Assembly (NCBI RefSeq): GCF_001613405.1
Contig: NZ_BDCH01000003.1
Coordinates: 62,001 to 126,000 of the forward strand
Source: Nocardia crassostreae
GTDB taxonomy: Bacteria; Actinomycetota; Actinomycetes; Mycobacteriales; Mycobacteriaceae
Direction: 5' to 3'
DNA: 64,000 nt
This document shows, piece by piece, positions 9,513 to 17,610 of the stretch. Made by a program: the position numbers and the translations under genes. Under the pieces are notes generated by a model. The model did no database searches and was not told where the DNA came from. It saw only the letters and a program-made list of their open reading frames with translations. Every line of letters starts with the position of its first letter. The stretch's first letter is position 1.

Positions 9513-10688
9513 TCAGTGCGCGGTGAGGACCAGCCCGGAGGTCGGGACGCCGGTACCGGCGGTGACGACGATGTTCTCCAGGCCGTCGACCTGGTTCACC
9601 GAGGTCCCGCGGATCTGCCGGACACCCTCGGCAATGCCGTTCATGCCGTGGATATAAGCCTCGCCGAGCTGGCCGCCGTGGGTGTTGAGGGGCAGGCGGC
9701 CGCCCACCTCGAGCGCTCCGTCCTGAATGAAGTCCTTGGCTTCACCGCGACCGCAGAAGCCGAGTTCCTCGAGCTGCATCAGAACGAAGGGCGTGAAGTG
9801 GTCGTACAGGATGGCGGCCTGCATGTCCCCGGGAGTCAAACCGCTCTGCGCCCAGAGCTGGTCGCCGACCAGACCCATTTCCGGCAGCCCGGTCATGGCG
9901 TCCCGTTAGTAGGAGGTCATGACGTACTGGTCGGCGCCGGAACCCTGTGCCGCACCGGCGATCAGGGCCGGTGTGTTCGGCAGATCCTTGGCGCGTTCGG
10001 CACTGGTGACCACGATGGCGACGCCGCCGTCGGTCTCCTGGCAGCAGTCGAGCAGATGCAGCGGTTCGGCGATCCAGCGGGACGCCTGGTGCTCCTCCAG
10101 GGTGATCGGCTTGCCGTAGAAGTGGGCGGCCGGATTCACCGCGGCATGCTTGCGGTCGGCGACCGCGACGCGGCCGAAATCCGCACTGGTAGCGCCGTAT
10201 ACGTGCATATAGCGGCGCGCCACCATGGCGACCTGGGCCGCGGGGGTGCCCAGGCCGTGGGTGTAGGAGAAGGCATTGTCGACGCCCGAGGAGGTCGGAT
10301 TGCCGGTGGCCAGGTGGGTGGCGAACTGGCCGAAGCGGTTTCCGGAGCGCTCGTTGAAGGCGCGGTAGGCGACCACGACATCCGCGATGCCGGTGGCCAC
10401 GGCCATGGCGGCCTGCTGCACGGTGGCCGCGGCGGCGCCACCGCCGAAGGGGATGTTGGAGAAGAACTTCAGGCTCGGAATGCCCGCCGCCCGGGCCACG
10501 GCGGCCTGGGTATTGGTATCCATGGTGAAGGTCGTCAGGCCGTCCACATCGGCGGGGGTCAGACCGGCGTCGGCGAGCGCGGCGGTGACGGCCTCGGCGG
10601 CCAGGCGCAGTTCGCTGCGTCCGGAGTCCTTGGAGAAATCGGTGGCGCCGATGCCGACGATGGCGGCGCGGCGGCTCAGGGCCGTCAC
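9513..10688 (-). pseudogene. ltp2: Ltp2-type lipid-transfer/thiolase-like aldolase, interrupted by a nonsense codon
   Basis: Ltp2 is the thiolase-fold retro-aldolase that, with ChsH2, releases propionyl-CoA in cholesterol side-chain degradation. Frame 10688-9906 encodes residues 1-260 and stops at TAA after GADQYVMTSY. The same frame resumes RDAMTGLPEMGLVG and runs to 9513. The total (about 391 codons) equals an intact protein, and the family has Tyr at the stop position, so one base change (TAC to TAA) explains it. Its GTG overlaps the chsH1 stop. Restart at the ATG at 9896 could yield only a C-terminal fragment. A sequencing error is possible. Confidence 0.8.
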
Positions 10689-11158
10689 TGCTGGGCCTCC
10701 TGCAGGGAGATGACGGCTTTCGCCGAAATATGGTCGCCGAGGCTGTCTTTGCCGATGACCTCGATGGTGATGTCGCCGCCGTCCACGGCGGTCACGGCGC
10801 CGGACAGGGTGAGGGTGTCGCCCGCGTACAGCGGTACGCCCAGGCGCAGCGCAATGGACTGCACAATGGCGCCCGGCCCCGCCCAGTCGGTGACGAAACG
10901 CTGCACCAGGCCGGTGTCGGTGAGGATATTGACGAAGATCGTCTTCGAGCCGCGCTCCACCGCCTTGGCGGGATCATGGTGCACGTCCTGGAAGTCCCGG
11001 GTCGCGAGCGCCGTGCTCACCACGAAGGTGGTGTCGGCATGAATCGTCAACTCCGGCAGGGTCGTTCCGACCTGCACCGCGGCAGGTCCGGCAGTCGCGG
11101 TCAGCCCACCCGTCGCCCGACCACCACCCCTCACGGAATCGCTTCGCGATGCTGTCAT
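10685..11158 (-). CDS. chsH1: MaoC-like steroid enoyl-CoA hydratase subunit
   Basis: This 157-residue hot-dog fold MaoC-like protein contains FVVSTALATRDFQDVHHDPAKA, the hydratase-2-type segment with catalytic Asp/His. In Mycobacterium tuberculosis ChsH1 pairs with ChsH2 to hydrate the three-carbon side chain of 3-oxo-pregnadiene-carboxyl-CoA. The start at 11158 overlaps the chsH2 stop (ATGA) and its own stop overlaps ltp2. About 28 extra Gly/Ala-rich N-terminal residues precede the fold; a later start is possible but has no better site. Confidence 0.85.
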   Translation of the reverse strand: MTASRSDSVRGGGRATGGLTATAGPAAVQVGTTLPELTIHADTTFVVSTALATRDFQDVHHDPAKAVERGSKTIFVNILTDTGLVQRFVTDWAGPGAIVQSIALRLGVPLYAGDTLTLSGAVTAVDGGDITIEVIGKDSLGDHISAKAVISLQEAQQ

Positions 11159-12123
11159 CGAATTGCCTTCCAGTAGGGCACGGTGTTGTCCTCGTCGAGC
11201 TTCTCGAAACCGGCCTCGACGGCCAGTCCCACCTCGACCTCGGCCGGGTCGATGCCGCGCAGCTCGCCGAGCATGCGCACGCCCTCCTCGAGTTCGACCA
11301 GTGCGATCACGTACGGCAGTTGCCGCCCCGGCACCTTCGGCGCGTGGTGCACGACGAAGCTGAAGACGGTGCCGCGGCCGGAGGCCACGACATAGTCGGT
11401 CTGCTCCGACTTGTCCTTCCACAGCGCGGGCACCGGCGGATGCCGCAGCGTGCCGTCGGGCTGCTGCTGGATGCGCAGTTCACCGGCCTTCGTTCCGTCC
11501 CAGAAGAATTCGGTGTCCTTGGAGAACGTGGGCCGCACCCGCTTGGCGAGATCCTCGGCGCTCGGCGCGGCGGCGACCGGTTCGGCGGTCTTCGGGGCCG
11601 CGGTGCCCGGCGCGAATTTCAGCATGCGGAAGAGCATTTCGGTGACCAGCTCCTCACCCACGTACCAATTGGTGCGATAGGTGGTGAACCAGCCCTCCCC
11701 CAGCCCGGTCCGCTTGGGCCCCACCAGCTCCTCGATACCGGAGCGCACGGTCACCTGCTCGCCGATCTGCAGGTACCGGTGGTAGATCTGCTCGCAGTTG
11801 GTGGCGACCACCGAGGTGTATCCGGCGGCGTCGAACAGCTTGTTGGTCTGCTCCATTGGATCGTCGTCCGCGCGTTTCCCATTGAGCCCCAGCATGGTCC
11901 ACACCTGCGCCATGGCGGGCGGCGCCACAATGCCCGGATGCCCGGCCGCGCGGGCGGCGTCGGCGTCGGTGTAGATCGGGTTGGCGTCGCCGAGGGCCTC
12001 GACCCAGTTGTTGATCATGGGCTGATTGACCGGATCCCGGCCCACCCGCGGCGCGGACTCCCCCGCGGCCTTGATCTTCTCGATTGCCGCGCGAATATCG
12101 TCGGCCGTGCTGCTCTGCGTCAC
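11155..12123 (-). CDS. chsH2: MaoC/DUF35 fusion, steroid hydratase-aldolase partner
   Basis: The 322-residue two-domain protein has an N-terminal MaoC-like hot-dog half (residues 1-180, NWVEALGDANPIYTDADAARA). A C-terminal DUF35 OB-fold follows (residues about 195-320, FFWDGTKAGELRIQQ, then GTVFSFVVHHAP). In characterised systems the MaoC part forms the hydratase with ChsH1, and the DUF35 part docks the Ltp2 aldolase. Its partner ltp2 is broken here. The GTG at 12123 lies 10 bp past chsE2. Confidence 0.9.
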   Translation of the reverse strand: MTQSSTADDIRAAIEKIKAAGESAPRVGRDPVNQPMINNWVEALGDANPIYTDADAARAAGHPGIVAPPAMAQVWTMLGLNGKRADDDPMEQTNKLFDAAGYTSVVATNCEQIYHRYLQIGEQVTVRSGIEELVGPKRTGLGEGWFTTYRTNWYVGEELVTEMLFRMLKFAPGTAAPKTAEPVAAAPSAEDLAKRVRPTFSKDTEFFWDGTKAGELRIQQQPDGTLRHPPVPALWKDKSEQTDYVVASGRGTVFSFVVHHAPKVPGRQLPYVIALVELEEGVRMLGELRGIDPAEVEVGLAVEAGFEKLDEDNTVPYWKAIR

Positions 12124-12133
12124 AGGGTGACTC

Positions 12134-13303
12134 CTATCTGGGGACGCGCGGCAACCGCAGGCCCATTTGGGCGATGAGCTCGCGCATGACTTCGTTGACG
12201 CCGCCGCCGAAGGTCACCACCAGGTTCTGCTTGGTGCGCCGGTCCAGCCAGGTCAGCAGTTCGGCGGTCTTCGGATCGGCGGGATCACCGAAGCGGCCCA
12301 CGATCTCCTCGGCCAGCCGTCCGGCCTCCTGCACCGCCTCGGTGGAGAACACCTTGGTCGCGGAGGCATCGGCGATGACCTCGGCCGGAGCGGTGTCGGA
12401 CCGTTCCATATTCGAGGCGACCTGCCAGTTCAGCAGTTCATTGAGCCGCACCATGGCGTGCAGGCGGCCCAGCGAGCGCCGCACATCGGCCTCGCCGAGC
12501 ACGCCCTGGCGCTGCGCCCAGTCGCGCACCCGCTCGTAGAGCTGCTCGATCTTGCCCGACGGCCCCAGGCTGACCCGCTCGTGATTGAGCTGGGTGGTGA
12601 TGAGCTTCCAGCCGCCGTTCTCCTCGCCGACGATCATGTCGGCGGGCACCCGGACATTGTCGAAGTAGGTGGCATTGGTGTGGTGCGCGCCGTCGGCGGT
12701 AATGATCGGCGTCCACGAATAGCCGGGATCCTTGGTGTCCACGATGAGGATCGTGATGCCCTTGTGCCGCGACTCCACCGTTCCGGTGCGCACGGCCAGC
12801 CAGATGTAGTCGGCCTCGTGCGCGCCCGTGGTGAAGATCTTCTGCCCGTTGACGATCCAGTCGCCATTGGCATCGCGCACCGCCGAGGTGCGCAGCGCGG
12901 CGAGATCGGTGCCCGCCTCCGGCTCGGAATAGCCGATGGCGAAATGCACGTCGCCCGTGAGGATTCCGGGCAGGAACTGCTTCTTCTGCGCCTCGGTCCC
13001 GAAGGACTGCAGGGCCGGGCCGACGGTCAGCAGCGTGACCAGCGGCACCGGCACATCCGCGCGCACGGCCTCGTTGTAGAAGATCTGCTGTTCCAGCGGG
13101 CCGAAACCCCGCCCGCCGTACTCCTTCGGCCAGCCCACTCCGAGCCGGCCGTCGGCGCCCATCCGCTTGACCACGGCCCGGTAGGCATCACCGTGCCGGT
13201 TCACCAGCATCTCGGCCTCCTCCTCGGGAGTGACGAGACCGGCGAAGTACGAACGCAATTCGTCGCGCAGCTGCCGCTGCCGCGCGGTCAGTTCGATGAA
13301 CAT
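12134..13303 (-). CDS. chsE2: Acyl-CoA dehydrogenase subunit of steroid side-chain catabolism (FadE29-like)
   Basis: The 389-residue acyl-CoA dehydrogenase has conserved FAD segments (FAIGYSEPEAGTDLAALRT; IFTTGAHEADYIWLAVRT). ChsE1 and ChsE2 form an alpha2beta2 enzyme that dehydrogenates the shortened (C22) side-chain CoA ester. The start at 13303 follows GGGAG. The gene begins inside the last 16 bases of chsE1, so the two are translationally coupled. It matches FadE29 in order and type. Confidence 0.9.
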   Translation of the reverse strand: MFIELTARQRQLRDELRSYFAGLVTPEEEAEMLVNRHGDAYRAVVKRMGADGRLGVGWPKEYGGRGFGPLEQQIFYNEAVRADVPVPLVTLLTVGPALQSFGTEAQKKQFLPGILTGDVHFAIGYSEPEAGTDLAALRTSAVRDANGDWIVNGQKIFTTGAHEADYIWLAVRTGTVESRHKGITILIVDTKDPGYSWTPIITADGAHHTNATYFDNVRVPADMIVGEENGGWKLITTQLNHERVSLGPSGKIEQLYERVRDWAQRQGVLGEADVRRSLGRLHAMVRLNELLNWQVASNMERSDTAPAEVIADASATKVFSTEAVQEAGRLAEEIVGRFGDPADPKTAELLTWLDRRTKQNLVVTFGGGVNEVMRELIAQMGLRLPRVPR

Positions 13304-14361
13304 CTGGCTCCCAGTCGATCCAGCCGGAACGATTCGCCGCCCAGCCAGCGCGCGATGTCCTTGGCCTGTGAGTAGTAGCGGTGCAGCGGATGGGTCACAT
13401 CGACGCCGATGCCGCCGTGCAGGTGATGGCACTTCTGCAGGGCCGCGGGCAGTTCCGAGGCGACCGTGTAGGCCAGCACGTCGAGATCGTCGTCGGTGCG
13501 CTCGCGATGCTCGGCCGAGTCGTCGTCCTGGGCCAGGGCCCAGTTGGCCGAGGCGGCGGCCGCGTGCAGGGTGCGCGAGACCACGTAGACATCGGCGATC
13601 TGCTGGGCCACCGCCTGGAATTCCGCGAGGGGCTTGCCGAACTGCTCGCGGGTGCGCACATGCTCGGCGGTCAGGGCCAGCACGCCTTTGAGAAGTCCAT
13701 CGGCGACCGAGCCCAGACAGGCCAGGGCCAGCCGATGCAGTTCGGCGAGCCCGCCGGGCAGCAGATGCTCGGCCGGAATCTGCACGGCGTCGAAACGCAG
13801 CGAGAACTCCGGCACCCCATCGGAAGTCGGCGAGGCGGTCCGGGTGATACCGGGCGCGTCACCGTCCACGACCGCGATCCCGGCATCGGTGGGCACCAGG
13901 ATCCAGCGCGCGGTGTCGGCATAGGGCACCGCCACCTTCTGCCCGCTGATCCGCACCGTGGCGCCATCGGCGACGGCCGCGGTCTCCGGCTTCACGGTGA
14001 ACGGCGCACCCGCCTCGTGCAGCGCCGCGGTGAGCACCGCGCCCTCGGCCACGGCCGGGAACACCTTCTCCGCCAGGGCATCCGGCACGCCGATGGCCAG
14101 CAGCGGCAGGACGCCGAAGCCGAGCGTGCTCAGCGCCGGGGTCTGCACCGCATCGGTGGCCAGCTCGGTGAGCATGGCCGCGACCTCGAGCGGTCCCATC
14201 TCGTCACCGCCGAAGCGCTCCGGTAGTGGCACCGCTAGTAGACCGCTCTCGGCAATGACCGGCCAGAGCGCGATATCGCGCGCGCTTTCGCGTTCCAGCA
14301 AACTTACGACAACCTCGGCGACAGCGTCCTGGCTCTCGTCCCTGGTGAAGTCCAATTCCAT
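13288..14361 (-). CDS. chsE1: Acyl-CoA dehydrogenase subunit of steroid side-chain catabolism (FadE28-like)
   Basis: The 357-residue partner dehydrogenase starts MELDFTRDESQDAVAEVV. Its C-terminal domain includes REQFGKPLAEFQAVAQQIAD and CHHLHGGIGVDVTHPLHRYY. It is shorter and more divergent in the middle domain than standard dehydrogenases, as expected for the ChsE1-type subunit of the heterotetramer. Overlap with chsE2 and a 20-bp gap from fadE34 place it mid-operon. Confidence 0.9.
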   Translation of the reverse strand: MELDFTRDESQDAVAEVVVSLLERESARDIALWPVIAESGLLAVPLPERFGGDEMGPLEVAAMLTELATDAVQTPALSTLGFGVLPLLAIGVPDALAEKVFPAVAEGAVLTAALHEAGAPFTVKPETAAVADGATVRISGQKVAVPYADTARWILVPTDAGIAVVDGDAPGITRTASPTSDGVPEFSLRFDAVQIPAEHLLPGGLAELHRLALACLGSVADGLLKGVLALTAEHVRTREQFGKPLAEFQAVAQQIADVYVVSRTLHAAAASANWALAQDDDSAEHRERTDDDLDVLAYTVASELPAALQKCHHLHGGIGVDVTHPLHRYYSQAKDIARWLGGESFRLDRLGARCSSN

Positions 14362-14381
14362 GCTCCCGGTTGTGGTGTGGG

Positions 14382-16535
14382 CTAGCCGTGCGATTCGCGG
14401 GGCAGTCCGAGGATCCGTTCCCCGGCGACGGTCAAGAGAATCTGCTCGGTACCGCCGGCAATCGACAAACAGCGTGTGAGCAGGAATTCTTTCACCAGGT
14501 CGGTTTCCAGGGCGCCCGCCACACCAGACAATTCGACGGCGAATTCGGCCACCGCCTGCCGGTGTCGCACACCGACCAGTTTTCTTACGCTGCTCTGCGG
14601 ACCGGGATCACCGCCGGACAGCAGTTTCTGCGCCGCTCGGGCATCCAGCAAAGTTCCAGCAATAGATTCGGAGATCAGTCCTCCGAGTCGATCCGCCACC
14701 AATTCCGCACCCGGCCCGGAGGTCGGCGCGGCGGCGATGAGGGCCTCCAGCTCCTTGCCGATTCCCTTGCCGCCCATGGCGACTCGCTCGGCCGAGAGGG
14801 TGGAGCGGGCGATCTTCCAGCCATTGCCCAAGGCGCCGACCAAGCATTCGTCCGGGACGAAGACATCATCGAGGAAGACCTCGTTGAAACGCGCCTCACC
14901 GGTGATCTCCACCAGCGGCCGGATATCGATTCCCGGACTGTTCATTTCCACCAGGAAATAACTGATGCCCTTGTGTTTCGGCGCGGCCGAATCCGTGCGC
15001 GCCAGGCAGATACCCCAGGTGGCCTTGTCGGCCAGCGAGGTCCAGACCTTTTGCCCGCGCAGTTTCCAGCCGCCCTCGACCCGTTCGGCCGTGGTGCGCA
15101 GCGCAGCCAGATCCGAGCCCGCCTCCGGTTCGGAGAACAGCTGGCACCAGATCACCTCGCCGGTGAGCGTGGGCAGCGCGTACCGCTCGATCTGCTCGGG
15201 CGTGCCCCATTGCAGCAGGGTCGGAATCGCCCAGTTGGCAATGGCGAGCTCCGGCAGTTCGATACCGGCCCGGCGGATCTGATCCTCGATCCAGGTGCGC
15301 TGGATCGGACCCGCGCCCTTGCCATAGGGCTCCGGCCAGTGCGCGGCCAGCAGTCCGGCGGCCGCCAGCGCGGCGCGCTGCTCGGACTCCGGCAGCGCCG
15401 CGATATTCGCCAGCTCGGCCGCCAGCACCGCGGCCGCGGCGGCGTCCAATCCGAGGTCGTCCCAATTCGGTTCGCCCTCCCCGGCCCCGAGGTCGACGCC
15501 CACGGTGCGGCGCACGCCCGCCTGGGTCAGCGCGGCGACCCGCGCCCGCCAGCGCGCGGAACCGCCCACCAGCTGTCGCACGGCGGTGGCCCGGCGCAAA
15601 TACAGATGCGCGTCGTGCTCCCAGGTGAAACCGATTCCACCCAGCACCTGAATGCAGTCCTTGGCGGTCTCCACCGCGGCATCGAGTGCGATGGCCAGTG
15701 CGACGCCGGCGGCCAACCCGAGTTCCGAACTCCCGGTATCGACGGCATGTGCGGCATCGGCGGCCACCGCGCGAATCTGTTCGGCCCGGCACAGCATCCA
15801 CGCGCAAATGTGTTTGACCGCTTGGAATTCGCCGATCTTGCGGCCGAATTGTTCACGCACCTTGGCGTATTCGGTGGCGGTTTCCAGGCACCAGCCCGCA
15901 ATGCCCGCGGCCTCGGCCGCAATCAGAACGGCGGCCAGATCCAGCACATCCTGCGCCGGTTCGAAGATGCGATCCTGAGTTACAGCAACATTCGCACACA
16001 CGACATTCGCCAATGGCGTACTGCGATCGATGGCGTCGAGGGGTTCGATCCGCAGACCGTCCGCGTCCGCGTCGATCAGGCACCAGAGTCGCCGGTCACC
16101 GTCGCGTACCGGGACCAGGACCGCGGTTCCGGGGGCGGCGCCGAGCACCGAATCCCACGTACCGGAAAGGCTGAGACCGGATTCACCCGCCGATATTGCG
16201 ATTTCACCCCCGAGGGCGACGCCGCACGGCGTATTCTCGTCGAGCATCTCGTCGGCAACGAGTCCCGCCAGCGCCGTCGAGAGCACGGGTCCGCCTACGA
16301 GATCATGCGCTGCCTGCTCCACCAGAACAGCGAGATCACCAACGGATCCACCCGCACCGCCGGCCTCTTCCGGAACCGCGACCCGGAATATTCCGAGATC
16401 GGCCAGGCGCGACCAGTATTCGCGCCAATAATCCGGCGCGCCTGAACGCAGTGTTGCAATTGGGCGCACCGCGGCAGCCCATCCGCGCATCGACTCCTGA
16501 ACGGCTTTATGCTCGTCAGTGGTGGCTATGGTCAC
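14382..16535 (-). CDS. fadE34: Fused two-domain acyl-CoA dehydrogenase (FadE34/ChsE3-like)
   Basis: At 717 residues this is a tandem acyl-CoA dehydrogenase. Domain 1 spans about residues 1-340 (REQFGRKIGEFQAVKHICAW; CIQVLGGIGFTWEHDAHLYL) and domain 2 about residues 365-717 (LFSEPEAGSDLAALRTTAE; SIAGGTEQILLTVAGERILG). FadE34/ChsE3 oxidises C24 cholesterol- or cholate-type acyl-CoA esters. It is the first gene of the minus-strand operon, divergent from kstR, with the KstR palindrome 36 bp upstream. The GTG at 16535 is preceded by GGAG at short spacing. Confidence 0.9.
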   Translation of the reverse strand: MTIATTDEHKAVQESMRGWAAAVRPIATLRSGAPDYWREYWSRLADLGIFRVAVPEEAGGAGGSVGDLAVLVEQAAHDLVGGPVLSTALAGLVADEMLDENTPCGVALGGEIAISAGESGLSLSGTWDSVLGAAPGTAVLVPVRDGDRRLWCLIDADADGLRIEPLDAIDRSTPLANVVCANVAVTQDRIFEPAQDVLDLAAVLIAAEAAGIAGWCLETATEYAKVREQFGRKIGEFQAVKHICAWMLCRAEQIRAVAADAAHAVDTGSSELGLAAGVALAIALDAAVETAKDCIQVLGGIGFTWEHDAHLYLRRATAVRQLVGGSARWRARVAALTQAGVRRTVGVDLGAGEGEPNWDDLGLDAAAAAVLAAELANIAALPESEQRAALAAAGLLAAHWPEPYGKGAGPIQRTWIEDQIRRAGIELPELAIANWAIPTLLQWGTPEQIERYALPTLTGEVIWCQLFSEPEAGSDLAALRTTAERVEGGWKLRGQKVWTSLADKATWGICLARTDSAAPKHKGISYFLVEMNSPGIDIRPLVEITGEARFNEVFLDDVFVPDECLVGALGNGWKIARSTLSAERVAMGGKGIGKELEALIAAAPTSGPGAELVADRLGGLISESIAGTLLDARAAQKLLSGGDPGPQSSVRKLVGVRHRQAVAEFAVELSGVAGALETDLVKEFLLTRCLSIAGGTEQILLTVAGERILGLPRESHG

Positions 16536-16570
16536 ACTCCATACCGCCTTTCCGGCGTGACTTCCACTCC

Positions 16571-16584
16571 TAGAACATGTTCTA
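16571..16584. promoter_or_regulatory. KstR operator
   Basis: TAGAACATGTTCTA is a perfect 14-bp palindrome matching the KstR consensus (T, two bases, AAC, two bases, GTT, two bases, A). It lies 36 bp upstream of fadE34 and 111 bp upstream of kstR, so it can repress both. The known ligand that relieves KstR is a 3-oxo-cholestenoyl-CoA-type cholesterol intermediate. Confidence 0.92.
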
Positions 16585-16694
16585 TTGTTCGAGCCGGGCG
16601 TAAGTCAAGCGCCGTCCGGTCGCGGTACGAACTCATAGCCAGCCTCCGCTGGGTGAGAGAACCGATGATTCGTGCAGGAAAGGACTTTCAACCG

Positions 16695-17333
16695 ATGGCC
16701 AGTCCCTCCCGATCGCAGGCAGCCGACGGGGCGCGCACGGCGCCCGTCACCACCCTCAGCGAGGAGGATCTGAGTTCGGCCGCACAACGCGACCGCCGTA
16801 AACGCATCCTCGACGCCACCCTCGCGCTGGCGTCCAAGGGCGGTTACGACGCGGTGCAGATGCGGGCGGTCGCCGAGCGCGCGGATGTCGCCGTCGGCAC
16901 GCTCTACCGCTACTTCCCGTCCAAGGTGCACCTGCTGGTGTCCGCGCTGGCACGGGAATTCGAGCAGTTCGAGGGACGGCGCAAGCCGCTGGCCGGCGCG
17001 ACCCCGCAGGAGCGCATGCACCTGCTGCTCACCCAGGTCACCCGGGCCATGCAGCGCGATCCGCTGCTCACCGAGGCCATGACCCGCGCCTTCATGTTCG
17101 CCGACGCCTCCGCCGCGGCCGAGGTCGATCGCGTGGGCAAGGTGATGGACCGCTTCTTCGCCCTCGCCCTGGCCGACGACAACCCGACCGATCGCCAGCT
17201 CGCCATCGCCCGCGTGATCAGCGATGTGTGGCTGTCGAATCTGGCTGCGTGGCTGACGCGGCGGGCCTCCGCCACCGATGTCACCGAGCGCCTCGAGCTC
17301 ACCGTCGATCTGCTCATCGGCGGCAAGGAGTGA
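16695..17333 (+). CDS. kstR: TetR-family repressor of cholesterol catabolism KstR
   Basis: The 212-residue repressor has the diagnostic N-terminal domain (RDRRKRILDATLALASKGGY; QMRAVAERADVAVGTLYRYF) and the KstR tail VISDVWLSNLAAWLTRRASA. It matches mycobacterial KstR closely. I prefer the ATG at 16695; an in-frame ATG at 16665 would add ten residues. It is divergent from fadE34, the same arrangement as Rv3573c/Rv3574. A strong terminator follows the gene. Confidence 0.93.
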   Translation: MASPSRSQAADGARTAPVTTLSEEDLSSAAQRDRRKRILDATLALASKGGYDAVQMRAVAERADVAVGTLYRYFPSKVHLLVSALAREFEQFEGRRKPLAGATPQERMHLLLTQVTRAMQRDPLLTEAMTRAFMFADASAAAEVDRVGKVMDRFFALALADDNPTDRQLAIARVISDVWLSNLAAWLTRRASATDVTERLELTVDLLIGGKE

Positions 17334-17380
17334 GCAGCTACACATAGCGCGAACGCCCGGCATGCATACGCACGGGTAAC

Positions 17381-17421
17381 AAGGAGGTCTGTCCGCCCCC
17401 GGAGAGCGGACAGGCCTCCTT
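17381..17421 (+). terminator. Intrinsic terminator after kstR
   Basis: A 16-bp stem (17381-17396 with 17406-17421, one G-T pair) closes a 9-base loop and ends in TTCG. It lies 48 bp past the kstR stop. The rest of the 277-bp gap to the next gene holds a short CCTTCC/GGAAGG stem near 17451-17470 and no ORF that I can support. Confidence 0.85.
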
Positions 17422-17610
17422 CGTCGTCAGATGAACGTCGCTGGTCAGGCCCCTTCCAGCCGGAAGGGATTCGCAGATTTCACACAAATCGTGAACGGCA
17501 TGCAAGTGTCCTGTAAACGCTATGTATCACCACGAGAACGACTGGGCAATCATCACCCAGTAGCATCACTCGCGCCCTGAAAAAATCCCTCCGATCATTA
17601 GGTTGGATGC

